A program made the translations under genes and the position numbers. A stretch of DNA of 64,000 nt, from positions 1,488,001 through 1,552,000 of the forward strand of contig JACKCB010000002.1 in assembly GCA_020634235.1 (NCBI GenBank). The letters run 5' to 3'. The notes under the pieces were generated by a model. That model saw only the letters and a list, made by a program, of their open reading frames with translations, was not told where the DNA came from and made no database searches. Source of the DNA: Ardenticatenaceae bacterium. GTDB lineage: Bacteria; Chloroflexota; Anaerolineae; Promineifilales; Promineifilaceae. Of the stretch, positions 53,821 to 63,655 are shown piece by piece (position 1 is the stretch's first letter; every line of letters starts with the position of its first letter).

Positions 53821-56800
53821 ATGTCCCACTTACACATCTCCCTGTTTGGGCACTATTCGGTTGAGCTGGATGGCGTGCCAATCGCCAATTTTGCCACCAA
53901 CAAGGTGCAAGCAGTGCTGGCGTATCTGGCGGTTGAGGCAGAACGGCCGTTTCCCCGTACCACCCTGGCCACCCTCCTTTGGCCCGACATGCCCGACGCC
54001 GACGCCCGGCACAACCTGCGCCAGACGCTTCTCCGTCTGCGCCAGGCCATTCCAGCCCCCTCCGCGGGGTCGCCCATCTTGCGCGTCACCCGCCAAACCG
54101 TCCAATTCAACGCGGCGTGTGATTACTGGCTGGATGTTACCGAATTCAACCAGTTGCTAACCGACTGCCAGCAGCATAATCATCAATACCTGGAAACGTG
54201 CGCCGCCTGCATGGAACGGCTGGAAACGGCCGTTTTCCTCTATACCGGCCCTTTCCTGGCCCACTTCTACGTCGAAGACAGCACATCCTTTGAAGAGTGG
54301 GCGGCGGTCAAACGAGAATGGCTGCGGCGGGAAACACTCAACGCCCTCACCCTGCTCAGCGCCTACCATGACCAACACGGCAGCTATGAGCGCGCGCAGC
54401 AGTTTGCGCAGCAGCAAATTGACATTGATCCGCTGCGCGAAGAGGGGTATCAACAGTTGATGCGGGTATTGGCAAAGAACGGCCGTCGCAGCGAAGCCTT
54501 GGACCAATACCGCTTATGCCAACAACGGTTATCCGAGGAACTTGGCGTTGCCCCAGACCCCGCCACGACAGCGCTCTATGAAAAGGTCCTGGCGGCGGAA
54601 ATGGAGGTCTCGCCGCCGAAACCTGCCATTATTCGCGGCTACGACTGCCGGGAGGAAATTGGAAAGGGCGCGTTTGGCGTTGTTTACCGGGCAAACCATC
54701 CACTGGTAGAGCGCGACGTAGCCATTAAGGTCATTCATCCCCAATACGCCAACAACCCTGATTTCATTCGCCGCTTTGAAGTTGAAGCCCGGATCGTTGC
54801 CCGGCTGGAGCATCCGCATGTCGTGCCGCTTTACGATTACTGGCGCGAACCCAATGCCGCTTACCTGGTGATGCGCTATCTGCGCGGAGGCAGCCTGCGC
54901 CAGACGATCCGGCCGGGGGCATGGCCGTTGCCGACTGTCTGCCAATTGTTGGAGCAGATTGCCACTGCCCTGGCCAGCGCCCACCGCCAGGGCATTATCC
55001 ACCGCGACATCAAGCCGGAGAATATTTTGCTGGATGAAGAGGGCAACGCCTATCTGGCCGACTTCGGCATTGCCAAAGATTTGCTCAACAGCGCTTACAA
55101 ATCGGAGACGGGTCATTTCACCGGCTCCATCGCCTACAGTTCGCCTGATCAGGCGCAGAATCAGCCCCTCACTCCGCAAAGCGACCAGTACAGCCTGGGA
55201 ATTGTCTTGTTTGAACTACTGGCAGGGCAGCATCCATTCCCTAATCTGTCCCCGGCAGCTTTGCTGCTGAAGCACCTCCAGGAAGCGCTGCCACCGCTGC
55301 CGCTGCTGTGCCCAGACTTACCAGAAGCCGTAGACAGTGTCCTCCAGCGCGCCACCGCCAAAAGCCCGGGTGCCCGCTACCCAGATGTGCTTGCCTTTGC
55401 CGCTGCTTTTCGTCAGGCCGCGGCCGGTTTACCGCTGACTGTGGCACCACCTACAGAACCCCACGATCTGAAGAACCCGTACATGGGCCTGCGCCCTTTC
55501 GAGGAAGCCGACGCCCCTTATTTTCACGGCCGTTCCGCGCTCATCTCCCCCCTCCTCAACCGTCTGCGGCCCTTCCTCGCCCTCATCGGTCCCAGCGGCT
55601 GCGGGAAATCCTCGTTGGTTAAAGCGGGGCTGATACCGGCCCTGCGCCAGGGCGCGCTGCCAGGTTCGGACAAGTGGTTGATAGCCGAGATGACCCCCGG
55701 CGCGCATCCATTGGCAGAATTGGAGATCGGCTTACTGCGCATTGCCATCCGCCGGCCGGGCGGACTGATAGAACAATTGTGGAGAGACGAACGCGGGTTG
55801 CTGCGGGCAGCCAAATTGCTGCTGCCAGAGGCAGCGGGCGACCTGCTGCTTGTCATTGACCAGTTTGAAGAGCTGTTCAGCGCCAACGTGGCTGAAGCAG
55901 AGCGGGCGCATTTTTTGGACAACCTGGTCACGGCCGTTTCCGCGCCTAATACGCGCTTCCACGTCATCATCACTCTGCGCGCTGACTTCTATGACCGCCC
56001 TCTGCGCTATGCCCGTTTCAGCCAACTGCTGCGCGATCACACTGAAGTGATCATCCCCATGAACCACGAAGCGATCATCCAGGCCATCACCGGCCCGGCC
56101 GGGACGGTTGGCGTGGTGGTCGAGCCGGCGTTGCTTGCCGCCATCACCGCCGACATTCACGCGCAGCCGGCGGCACTGCCACCGCTGCAATATGCTCTCA
56201 CCGAACTGTTTGCGCAGCGGGACGGCCATACCATGACCTTAAGCGCCTACGAAGCCATTGGTGGCATTGCCGGCGCCCTTGCCCGCCGCGCCGAAACCCT
56301 CTACCAAAACCTGGACCCGGCCGGGCAGCAAATCATCCGCCAGATCTTTCTCCGTCTGGTCACCTTCGGCGAAGGCGTTGACGTAATGCGCCGCCGCGTC
56401 CCTCTGGCCGAACTGGGATCCATAGTCACAAACCGCGAATCGTATCAGAAAACAAACCCGCTCACCGACTACCGCTCACCGATTACCGATTACGCCAAAC
56501 ACCGGCTCCTCACCTTTGACCGTGATCCCGTGACACGCGCGCCAACGGTAGAAGTGGCGCACGAGGCGCTGCTGCGTGAATGGCCGCGTCTACAAGAATG
56601 GCTAAACGAAAGCCGCGACGACATCCGCCAGCAGCAAAAGCTGGCAACGGCCGTTTCCGAGTGGCAGCAGCAGCAAGCGCCCGGCTTCCTGCTGCGCGGC
56701 TCGCGCCTGGATCAGTTCAGCAGTTGGGCCGCAAGCTCCACCGTACAGTTGACGCCAGATGAGGCGGCCTATTTGCAAGCCAGCCAGCAGGCGCGCGCCG

Positions 56801-59800
56801 AGCGCGAAGCGGAAGCGGCCGCGCGAATGGCGCGCGAACAGGCATTGGAGCAGCGATCCCGCCATGTCTTGCGCTCCCTGGTAGTTGTCTTACTGTTAGC
56901 GACAATTGGGGCTTTGGCCGCAGCGGGGGTTTTCCTGGATCAACGCCAGCAAATCGGAAGCGAGCGGGATCATGCCGAGTTAAACCTGGCAACGGCCGCG
57001 GCGGCGCAGGCCACCAGCGCGGCCAATGCGGCGACGGCAACCGTCGCCCAGGGCGAAGCGGTTATCCAGGCCGGTATGGCGGCTGAGGCCGCCAATGCCC
57101 GCGCAACCGCCGCCGCCAATGCCCGCGCCCAGCAGGCCACCGCCGAAGCCAATGAACGAGCGGCGCAGGTGGCCTACAGCCTGGCATTAGTTGCCAACAG
57201 CCGCCAGGTCTTAGCTGACAATGACAATGAACTGGCGCTGCTGCTGGCGCTGGCCGCCAATGGTATTGAAAACCCGCCGTTGGCGGCGCAGCGCGCCCTG
57301 GTAGATGCGGCATTTGCCCCCGGCGCGCGCTACCTGTTCCCGGCCGGGACGCCTCAGTGGGGACTTGCCATCAGCCCAGATGGTCGCACAATCTGGTCAG
57401 GGTCAGACAACGGCGATATTCTGGTTTGGGATGTGGCAACCGGTGTGCTCAAGCAGCGGCTTCACGGGCATACGGCGGCCGTCAACGAACTCGCCATTCA
57501 CCCGGATGGGCACGCCATTTTGTCTGCGTCAGCCGACCAATCGTTGATTTTGTGGGATGCCGCTTCAGGGGCCATGCTGCGCCAATTCAACGGCCACGCA
57601 TACCCGGTGAGCAGCGTCACCTTTACGCCAGACGGCCGTTTTGCCCTTTCCGGCGGCGAGTCCGATGTACGCAGCGGTTTTCCCGGCGAACTCATTCTGT
57701 GGGAAGTGGCAAGCGGCAAAATCGTCAGCCGCCTGGAGACGGCCGCCTGGGTGGGCGGGGATTTACCGCCGGAGGGAGTGCGCAGTGTGGCTGTCCTGCC
57801 TGATGGTAACACCGCCCTGGTGGGTGTCGCCGCGGCGCGCGGCAATGAAACGCCATTCTTACAGTGGGATTTGACCACCGGCAAAATCACACGGCTGTTT
57901 ACCGACGTGACGCGGTCGGTGAACGACATTGCCCTCAGCCCGGACGGTCGCCTGGCGCTTACCGCCTCGGCCGACAACCTGGTGCGGTTATGGGACCTGG
58001 CAGCAGGCGAACCGGTACGCCAGTTTATGGGGCATGAAGGCATTGTGACCACCGTTGCCTTTGCCCCAGATGGGAAAACGGCCGTCTCCGCCGGGCTTGA
58101 TCAAACCATCATCTGGTGGGATTTAGACAGCGGCGACATCTTGCAGCGGCTGCGCGGCCACACCGACGCCATCATAACCGTGCGCTTTCTGTCCGAGACA
58201 CAAATTGTCTCTACGGCATTGGACGGCACGGTGCGCCTGTGGGACCTGGCGCCCGCGTGGCAGTTGGCACGGTGGCAAGGGACAGGGCGGCGGCAACCGG
58301 CAGGCCCTATTGGGCCAATCGCCATCAGTCCCAACGGAGAAACGGCGCTTTCCGCCACTGGCAGCAGGCTGCTTTTGTGGGATATGGCCTCGGGCGAGCC
58401 AGTACGCGAACTAAACGGGCATGAAAATGAGGTATGGGCGGTCGCCTTTGCGCCAGATGGCCGGCGAGCATTGTCCGGGGACATTGAGGGCGAGATGATC
58501 TATTGGAACGTGGAAACGGGATCGGCCGTTCGCCGCCTTTCTGGCCACAGCTTTGCCGTCAACAACCTGGCAATTAGCGAAGATGGGCAGCGGGCGCTCT
58601 CGGCGGCCTCCGACAACGTCGTTATTTTGTGGGACCTACAAACAGGCACGATCATCCACTATTTGCACGGCCACACGGACATTGTGCAAGATGTCCTCTT
58701 TTTGGCCGGGGATCAGATGGCTGTTTCCAGCAGTTGGGACGCCAGCCTCATTCTCTGGGACCTGGCAAGTGGTGAGCAGGTACGCCGTTTTACCGGGCTG
58801 GATAGCCAGGTCGGCGGGCATTTCTTCAGTTCCGATGTGCCGGTGATTTATGGCCTTGCCCTGCTGCCCGACGGCCGTTCCCTCTTATCCGCCGCTTCTG
58901 ACCAAACGCTGCTGCTATGGGATGTAGCTACCGGCCAACCGCTGCGCCGCTTTGTGGGGCATGATGATACGGTGGTTGGCGTGGCCGTCAGCCCGGACGG
59001 CCGTTTTGCCCTCTCCAGCAGCGCAGATGGAACGCTGATCTGGTGGGATATTGCCACGGCCGTGCCCATTCGCCGCATCCCCGTGCGCAGCACGTATCCG
59101 CCATTTGCGGTTTCCCAGTTTGCGGCCAGTGCAGCGATTGCGCCGGATGGGGAAACGGCCGTCTTTGGACAGGCAGACGGCACGCTCATCCGCTGGCAGC
59201 TTACGGACCCACCGCCAACCGATCTGATTCCCTGGATTCGCGCCAACCGCCCCCTGCGCGAACTCTCTTGCCTGGAACGAGCCACGTACCAGATTACGCC
59301 GTTGTGTGCTGCGGAGGGCAGTCTGGTTGCCGGCACGAATGCCCTGCTGGACACCGCAGCAGAGAGGTTGGCCGGGGTGGAAACGGCCGTGCCGGCCCCA
59401 ACTCAGCCCACCGGAACGCCATCCCCCACAGCCACATCCCGCCCCCCGCAAGCAGCCCGGCCGGGTGACAATCGCGGCCAACTTACGCCTGGCAGCTTTG
59501 ACGTCTGGACTTATGAGGGCCGCGCCAACGAGCTGCTAACCATCCACCTGATCGCCGACAATCCGCCATCTTCCCCAATTCCACTATCTGAGCAGCCAGG
59601 CAGCAATACGCTGGATACCGTCCTCATGCTCATCGCGCCCGACGGATCGCCGCTGGCTCTGATGGATGATGGCCTCGTGACTACGGGCGCTTCGCCGTTT
59701 GACGCCCTGCTTCAAAATGTACGCCTGCCGGTGAGTGGGCTGTATCGAATTGAAGCGCGTTCCTGGTGGGACGTTGGGGCCGGCGGCTATACACTGCGCC

Positions 59801-60087
59801 TGGAATCTCATGCAATCAGTGTCCCCCTGGCCGTGATGCAAACCTACATTGGCCGCTACCTGCACGAAGACTTAAATGACCTGGTCGTCACCATTTACCT
59901 GGAAGATGGAAAGCTGCTGTATGACGCGGCAGAGATGGGGATCTTCGAGATGCGCCCGCTGAGTGACACAGAATTTATCGTCGGCATCATGCAGCTTAGG
60001 TTTCTCTTTGACGAAGAAGGGGTTGTAACGGGGTATGATATTGTTGGCGGTAATGATGCGTTTCACGGCGAAAAGGTGCAGGCGTGA
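53821..60087 (+). CDS. Membrane receptor: SARP/BTAD, Ser/Thr kinase, nSTAND ATPase, WD40 and PPC modules
   Basis: 2088 aa from ATG 53821. SARP winged helix and BTAD (1-245), kinase (275-535; VAIKV near 300, HRDIKPEN near 393, DFG), nSTAND (555-900; GPSGCGKSS near 590, LLLVIDQFEELFS near 676), membrane helix (1016-1040), Ala-rich coiled coil (1055-1120), 14 WD-like repeats (1178-1796, two seven-bladed propellers), PPC-like domain (1880-1996) and DUF3471-like end. It suggests a transmembrane sensor with a transcription-factor head inside and propellers outside. An in-frame GTG at 53761 is less likely. Rich in ACGGCCGT. Confidence 0.88.
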   Translation: MSHLHISLFGHYSVELDGVPIANFATNKVQAVLAYLAVEAERPFPRTTLATLLWPDMPDADARHNLRQTLLRLRQAIPAPSAGSPILRVTRQTVQFNAACDYWLDVTEFNQLLTDCQQHNHQYLETCAACMERLETAVFLYTGPFLAHFYVEDSTSFEEWAAVKREWLRRETLNALTLLSAYHDQHGSYERAQQFAQQQIDIDPLREEGYQQLMRVLAKNGRRSEALDQYRLCQQRLSEELGVAPDPATTALYEKVLAAEMEVSPPKPAIIRGYDCREEIGKGAFGVVYRANHPLVERDVAIKVIHPQYANNPDFIRRFEVEARIVARLEHPHVVPLYDYWREPNAAYLVMRYLRGGSLRQTIRPGAWPLPTVCQLLEQIATALASAHRQGIIHRDIKPENILLDEEGNAYLADFGIAKDLLNSAYKSETGHFTGSIAYSSPDQAQNQPLTPQSDQYSLGIVLFELLAGQHPFPNLSPAALLLKHLQEALPPLPLLCPDLPEAVDSVLQRATAKSPGARYPDVLAFAAAFRQAAAGLPLTVAPPTEPHDLKNPYMGLRPFEEADAPYFHGRSALISPLLNRLRPFLALIGPSGCGKSSLVKAGLIPALRQGALPGSDKWLIAEMTPGAHPLAELEIGLLRIAIRRPGGLIEQLWRDERGLLRAAKLLLPEAAGDLLLVIDQFEELFSANVAEAERAHFLDNLVTAVSAPNTRFHVIITLRADFYDRPLRYARFSQLLRDHTEVIIPMNHEAIIQAITGPAGTVGVVVEPALLAAITADIHAQPAALPPLQYALTELFAQRDGHTMTLSAYEAIGGIAGALARRAETLYQNLDPAGQQIIRQIFLRLVTFGEGVDVMRRRVPLAELGSIVTNRESYQKTNPLTDYRSPITDYAKHRLLTFDRDPVTRAPTVEVAHEALLREWPRLQEWLNESRDDIRQQQKLATAVSEWQQQQAPGFLLRGSRLDQFSSWAASSTVQLTPDEAAYLQASQQARAEREAEAAARMAREQALEQRSRHVLRSLVVVLLLATIGALAAAGVFLDQRQQIGSERDHAELNLATAAAAQATSAANAATATVAQGEAVIQAGMAAEAANARATAAANARAQQATAEANERAAQVAYSLALVANSRQVLADNDNELALLLALAANGIENPPLAAQRALVDAAFAPGARYLFPAGTPQWGLAISPDGRTIWSGSDNGDILVWDVATGVLKQRLHGHTAAVNELAIHPDGHAILSASADQSLILWDAASGAMLRQFNGHAYPVSSVTFTPDGRFALSGGESDVRSGFPGELILWEVASGKIVSRLETAAWVGGDLPPEGVRSVAVLPDGNTALVGVAAARGNETPFLQWDLTTGKITRLFTDVTRSVNDIALSPDGRLALTASADNLVRLWDLAAGEPVRQFMGHEGIVTTVAFAPDGKTAVSAGLDQTIIWWDLDSGDILQRLRGHTDAIITVRFLSETQIVSTALDGTVRLWDLAPAWQLARWQGTGRRQPAGPIGPIAISPNGETALSATGSRLLLWDMASGEPVRELNGHENEVWAVAFAPDGRRALSGDIEGEMIYWNVETGSAVRRLSGHSFAVNNLAISEDGQRALSAASDNVVILWDLQTGTIIHYLHGHTDIVQDVLFLAGDQMAVSSSWDASLILWDLASGEQVRRFTGLDSQVGGHFFSSDVPVIYGLALLPDGRSLLSAASDQTLLLWDVATGQPLRRFVGHDDTVVGVAVSPDGRFALSSSADGTLIWWDIATAVPIRRIPVRSTYPPFAVSQFAASAAIAPDGETAVFGQADGTLIRWQLTDPPPTDLIPWIRANRPLRELSCLERATYQITPLCAAEGSLVAGTNALLDTAAERLAGVETAVPAPTQPTGTPSPTATSRPPQAARPGDNRGQLTPGSFDVWTYEGRANELLTIHLIADNPPSSPIPLSEQPGSNTLDTVLMLIAPDGSPLALMDDGLVTTGASPFDALLQNVRLPVSGLYRIEARSWWDVGAGGYTLRLESHAISVPLAVMQTYIGRYLHEDLNDLVVTIYLEDGKLLYDAAEMGIFEMRPLSDTEFIVGIMQLRFLFDEEGVVTGYDIVGGNDAFHGEKVQA

Positions 60088-60155
60088 GACGGGGGCACAG
60101 AATTCGTGTTAATTCGCGTCAATTCGTGGCTAAATTTTCTTTCTCCGACAGCCTG

Positions 60156-60770
60156 CTAGGGGGTCTCCGCACCCATGGAATAAGCTGGATATTGCGGGAA
60201 CATCTGCCGGAGCGTTCGCTCCTTAACAATGCGTTCCAGCGACAAAAGGGCCAGGCAAATGTTAACAGCGTAGCTGATCACCCCTACCCGCCCATCGAGC
60301 AAAGCGTATTTAAGCTCATCAATCGTAACCCAGCGAATCCCAAACTGCTCCAGGTCATCGTGATTGGGTTCCGCCCCCGGCCGGGCGTCAAAAGCCACAA
60401 AAAAATGACCCGTACTCACATAGCGGTTAGCATCAATGACATAACTGCCCAGGTAGCGCCAATCCTGGCTAACATAACCCGTCTCCTCCAGAAGCTCACG
60501 CTGCACAGCAGCCAGCGGCGGCTCATCCGCTTCCAGGTAACCGCCAACCACCTGCCAGCTAGATCGCCCCAGGCCATGCTTATACCCTTCTAGAATCATC
60601 GCCTGGCCGTGACTGTTAAACGCCAGCACATTGACATAATCGCGAGCGTGTACCCGCGGCCAATCCGCAATAATCCGGCCATCCGGCAGACGAATCGTCT
60701 CCATATCGACCTTAATGAAAGGTTGGTCCAGGACCGGCTCACGACCTAATATTTCCCAGCTTTCGCTCAT
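60156..60770 (-). CDS. Nudix hydrolase (ADP-ribose pyrophosphatase-like)
   Basis: 204 aa. The Nudix box GYLEADEPPLAAVQRELLEETG follows the N-terminal domain with VNVLAFNSHGQAMILEGYKH, the layout of ADP-ribose pyrophosphatases. It removes nucleoside diphosphate derivatives. GGTGAGATG lies upstream of the ATG. Confidence 0.87.
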   Translation of the reverse strand: MSESWEILGREPVLDQPFIKVDMETIRLPDGRIIADWPRVHARDYVNVLAFNSHGQAMILEGYKHGLGRSSWQVVGGYLEADEPPLAAVQRELLEETGYVSQDWRYLGSYVIDANRYVSTGHFFVAFDARPGAEPNHDDLEQFGIRWVTIDELKYALLDGRVGVISYAVNICLALLSLERIVKERTLRQMFPQYPAYSMGAETP

Positions 60771-60957
60771 TGTTCATCTCACCTGCGCACACTACTGCAG
60801 TGGACACACGCATCATTTAGCTGCCCGGTGGATCGGCCTCGCTAGTCCGCCCATGGAGTGGATTATCTGGCGCGAATCTTACAACTTGTCTTAAGAGCAC
60901 GCTAGCGCCGCAGATTCCAGGACAATTGGTGGCGGGTACGGCGCTGATAGCCGGCGG

Positions 60958-62169
60958 GTGTGGTTTGTGCGCCTGCTGGCTGTCGGCTACACTTCCCGCG
61001 TGACCAGAGAACAAGAAACCCACTTCTCAGTGCAGTTGGCAATCCTCACAATCTGCCGCCTGCTCCTCAACATTGGCCTGCGCATCACCTATCCCTTTTT
61101 GCCAGCCTTTGCCCGCGGGCTAAACGTGTCGCTGGCCGAGATGGCCCGGCTGGTGGCCCTGCGTTCCCTGGCCGGCCTGCTAAGCCCGGTGTTTAGCCCG
61201 GTGGCCGAGCGTTTTGGCCGGCGGACGGCGCTGCTGTTGGCCATGCTGGTGTTTTCACTAGGCAGCCTGGTGGTGGTTGCCCGGCCGGGATACTGGCCAC
61301 TAGGCATTACCCTCATCCTCATCGCCGTGGCCAAAGTCATCTACGATCCGGCCATGCAAGCTTACGTGGGCGACGTGGTGCCCTATGCGCAGCGCGGCCG
61401 GGCCATCGCCATCACCGAATTTTCGTGGGCTGGGGCACTGCTGCTTGGCGCACCGTTCATGGGCTGGGTCATTCAGAAGCAGGGCTGGTCCGCACCTTTT
61501 GCCTGGCTGGCCGCCGGCGGGCTGGTGGGAATTGGCTTGCTGTGGCTGCTAATGCCCCCCGGCCGGGTCGCGCTAGCCCAGGCCAACAGCCTGCGCCGCA
61601 TGATCCGCGTCGTGCGCCAATACCCCATCATCTGGATCACCGCCGGCTACATCTTCCTGATAATGGCCGGCAACGAAGTCTTCCTCATCAACTACGGCAA
61701 CTGGATTGAGACCAGCTTCAAGCTCAGCCTGACCAGCCTGGGCCTGGCCGCCGGCGTCATTGGCAGCGCCGAAATCAGCGGCGAGATCGTGGCCGGCCTG
61801 GCCGTGGACCGTTTTGGCAAGCGGCCCATCATCATCACCACCGGCCTGCTGGCCTCCCTATTTTACCTGGGGCTACCCTACACCAGCCCCAGCCTGCCCA
61901 CAGCCCTGGTCACCCTGTTCCTGCTCTTCTTCGTGTTAGAAATTACCATTGTCGGCGGCATTCCCCTGTTCACCGAACTGCTGCCCCAGGCGCGCAGCGT
62001 CCTCCTCTCCTTCAGCCTGGCCGCCGCCGGCCTGGGCCGGGTGGCCGGCGCGCTGCTCGGCCCACTCGTGTGGAACCGCCTGGGGCTGCCTGGCGTCGGC
62101 CTAACCGCGGCCCTCATCACCCTGCTGGGCAGCTTCATTCTGATACGCTACATCAAAGAGAGCGCCTGA
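60958..62169 (+). CDS. Major facilitator superfamily transporter
   Basis: 403 aa with twelve predicted membrane helices and the loop motif VAERFGRR between helices two and three. It resembles DHA1-type drug/proton antiporters, substrate unknown. The start is uncertain: GTG at 60958 or GTG at 61000, neither with a clear ribosome-binding site. Confidence 0.87.
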   Translation: MWFVRLLAVGYTSRVTREQETHFSVQLAILTICRLLLNIGLRITYPFLPAFARGLNVSLAEMARLVALRSLAGLLSPVFSPVAERFGRRTALLLAMLVFSLGSLVVVARPGYWPLGITLILIAVAKVIYDPAMQAYVGDVVPYAQRGRAIAITEFSWAGALLLGAPFMGWVIQKQGWSAPFAWLAAGGLVGIGLLWLLMPPGRVALAQANSLRRMIRVVRQYPIIWITAGYIFLIMAGNEVFLINYGNWIETSFKLSLTSLGLAAGVIGSAEISGEIVAGLAVDRFGKRPIIITTGLLASLFYLGLPYTSPSLPTALVTLFLLFFVLEITIVGGIPLFTELLPQARSVLLSFSLAAAGLGRVAGALLGPLVWNRLGLPGVGLTAALITLLGSFILIRYIKESA

Positions 62170-62246
62170 TACATATTCCCTAGTCCCGTCAACCAACTGG
62201 CCCCGCGGCGACGCCGGCCAGTTGACCCATTACAAGGAGACCTGCG

Positions 62247-63506
62247 GTGGAAAACGTCGATTTGCTAATTCATTCGGCCGCGCAGTTGTGCGTGGTGCCT
62301 GCCCACAATGGACCACAGCGGGGCGCAGCCCTGGGTGACCTGGGCATCATCCCCGATGGGGCGCTGGCCGCCCACCAGGGCCGCATTGTGGCCACCGGCC
62401 GGGCCGCCGACCTGCGGGCGCGCTTCCGGGCCACCAACGAGATAGACGCCACCGGCCGCTGCGTGCTGCCCGGTTTTGTAGACCCCCATACCCATCTGCC
62501 CTGGTCGGGCGACCGGGCCAACGAGTTTGAGCAGCGGCTGGCCGGGGCAACCTACATGGAGATCATGGCCGGCGGTGGTGGTATTATGTCAACCGTGCGC
62601 CAGACACGCCAGGCCAGCGTGGCCGACCTGGTGGCCGACAACCTGCCCCGCTTGCAACAAATGCTGGCCCACGGCACCACCAGTGCCGAGGCCAAAACAG
62701 GCTACGGCCTGGATACCGCGGCCGAGCTAAAGCAGCTTGATGCGATGCTGGCTCTGGATGCGGCCCAGCCGGTGGAGCTGGCGCTGACTTTTCTGCCGGC
62801 CCACGCCGTCCCGGCCGGGTACAGCGGCCGCACCGACGCTTACGTAGACCTGGTGGTGACAGAAATGCTCCCGGCCGGGGCGGCCTGGATGCGCCAACAC
62901 AACCGCCCCCTCTTCTGCGACGTCTTCTGCGAGGCCGGCGTCTTTGACCTGGCCCAAACCCGGCGCATTCTAGAAACGGCCCGCGAACTGGGTTACAAGC
63001 TAAAAGTCCACGCCGACGAATTTGAAGGCTTAGGCGGCACGGCATTGGCGGTAGAATTGGGGGCGGTGTCGGCCGACCATCTGGTGCGCACACCGCCCGC
63101 CGACATTCAGGCCCTGGGGCGGGGCGACACAGTAGCCGTGGGGCTGCCGGGCACGCCCTTTGGCCTGGCCCATACGGAATACACCCCGGCCGGGCAGATT
63201 CTGGCCGCCGGCGGCGCGCTGGCCCTGGCCACCGACTGCAACCCCGGCACCTGCTGGTGCGAGTCGATGCAGATGGTCATTGCCCTGGCCTGCCGCTATA
63301 TGAAACTGACCCAGGCCCAGGCCGTGGCCGCAGCCACCCTCAATGCCGCCTATGCCATCGGCCGCGGCACGGAGATTGGCAGCCTGGAGGCCGGCAAGCA
63401 GGCCGATATCCTGCTCTTGTCCGTGGCCGATTATCGCCAACTGGGCTACCGTTTCGGCACCAACCTGGTCGAGATGGTCTTCAAACGCGGGCAGCGGGTG
63501 ATCTAA
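62247..63506 (+). CDS. hutI: Imidazolonepropionase
   Basis: 419 aa from GTG 62247, with AAGGAGA upstream. The amidohydrolase fold shows DPHTHLPWSGDRANEFEQRL (His-x-His metal site), KVHADEFEGLGGTALAVELG and ALATDCNPGTC. It hydrolyses 4-imidazolone-5-propanoate in histidine breakdown. The other hut genes are not in the window. Confidence 0.93.
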   Translation: MENVDLLIHSAAQLCVVPAHNGPQRGAALGDLGIIPDGALAAHQGRIVATGRAADLRARFRATNEIDATGRCVLPGFVDPHTHLPWSGDRANEFEQRLAGATYMEIMAGGGGIMSTVRQTRQASVADLVADNLPRLQQMLAHGTTSAEAKTGYGLDTAAELKQLDAMLALDAAQPVELALTFLPAHAVPAGYSGRTDAYVDLVVTEMLPAGAAWMRQHNRPLFCDVFCEAGVFDLAQTRRILETARELGYKLKVHADEFEGLGGTALAVELGAVSADHLVRTPPADIQALGRGDTVAVGLPGTPFGLAHTEYTPAGQILAAGGALALATDCNPGTCWCESMQMVIALACRYMKLTQAQAVAAATLNAAYAIGRGTEIGSLEAGKQADILLLSVADYRQLGYRFGTNLVEMVFKRGQRVI

Positions 63507-63536
63507 ACGGCCAAAACTCAACATAACGCGGTTCTA

Positions 63537-63564
63537 TTGCGCTGACTGGAGGGGTGGATATAAT
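63537..63564 (+). promoter_or_regulatory. Predicted promoter of the SurA-like lipoprotein gene
   Basis: TTGCGC (63537-63542), a 16-bp spacer and a perfect TATAAT (63559-63564). Confidence 0.6.
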
Positions 63565-63655
63565 GTTGTGCATAACATAATGTCGCGCGTGATGCGTCAG
63601 ACCCCATGGAGCCTGGCGGCAGATGACGGATTACGCCTTACGCAAGGATGTGGCT

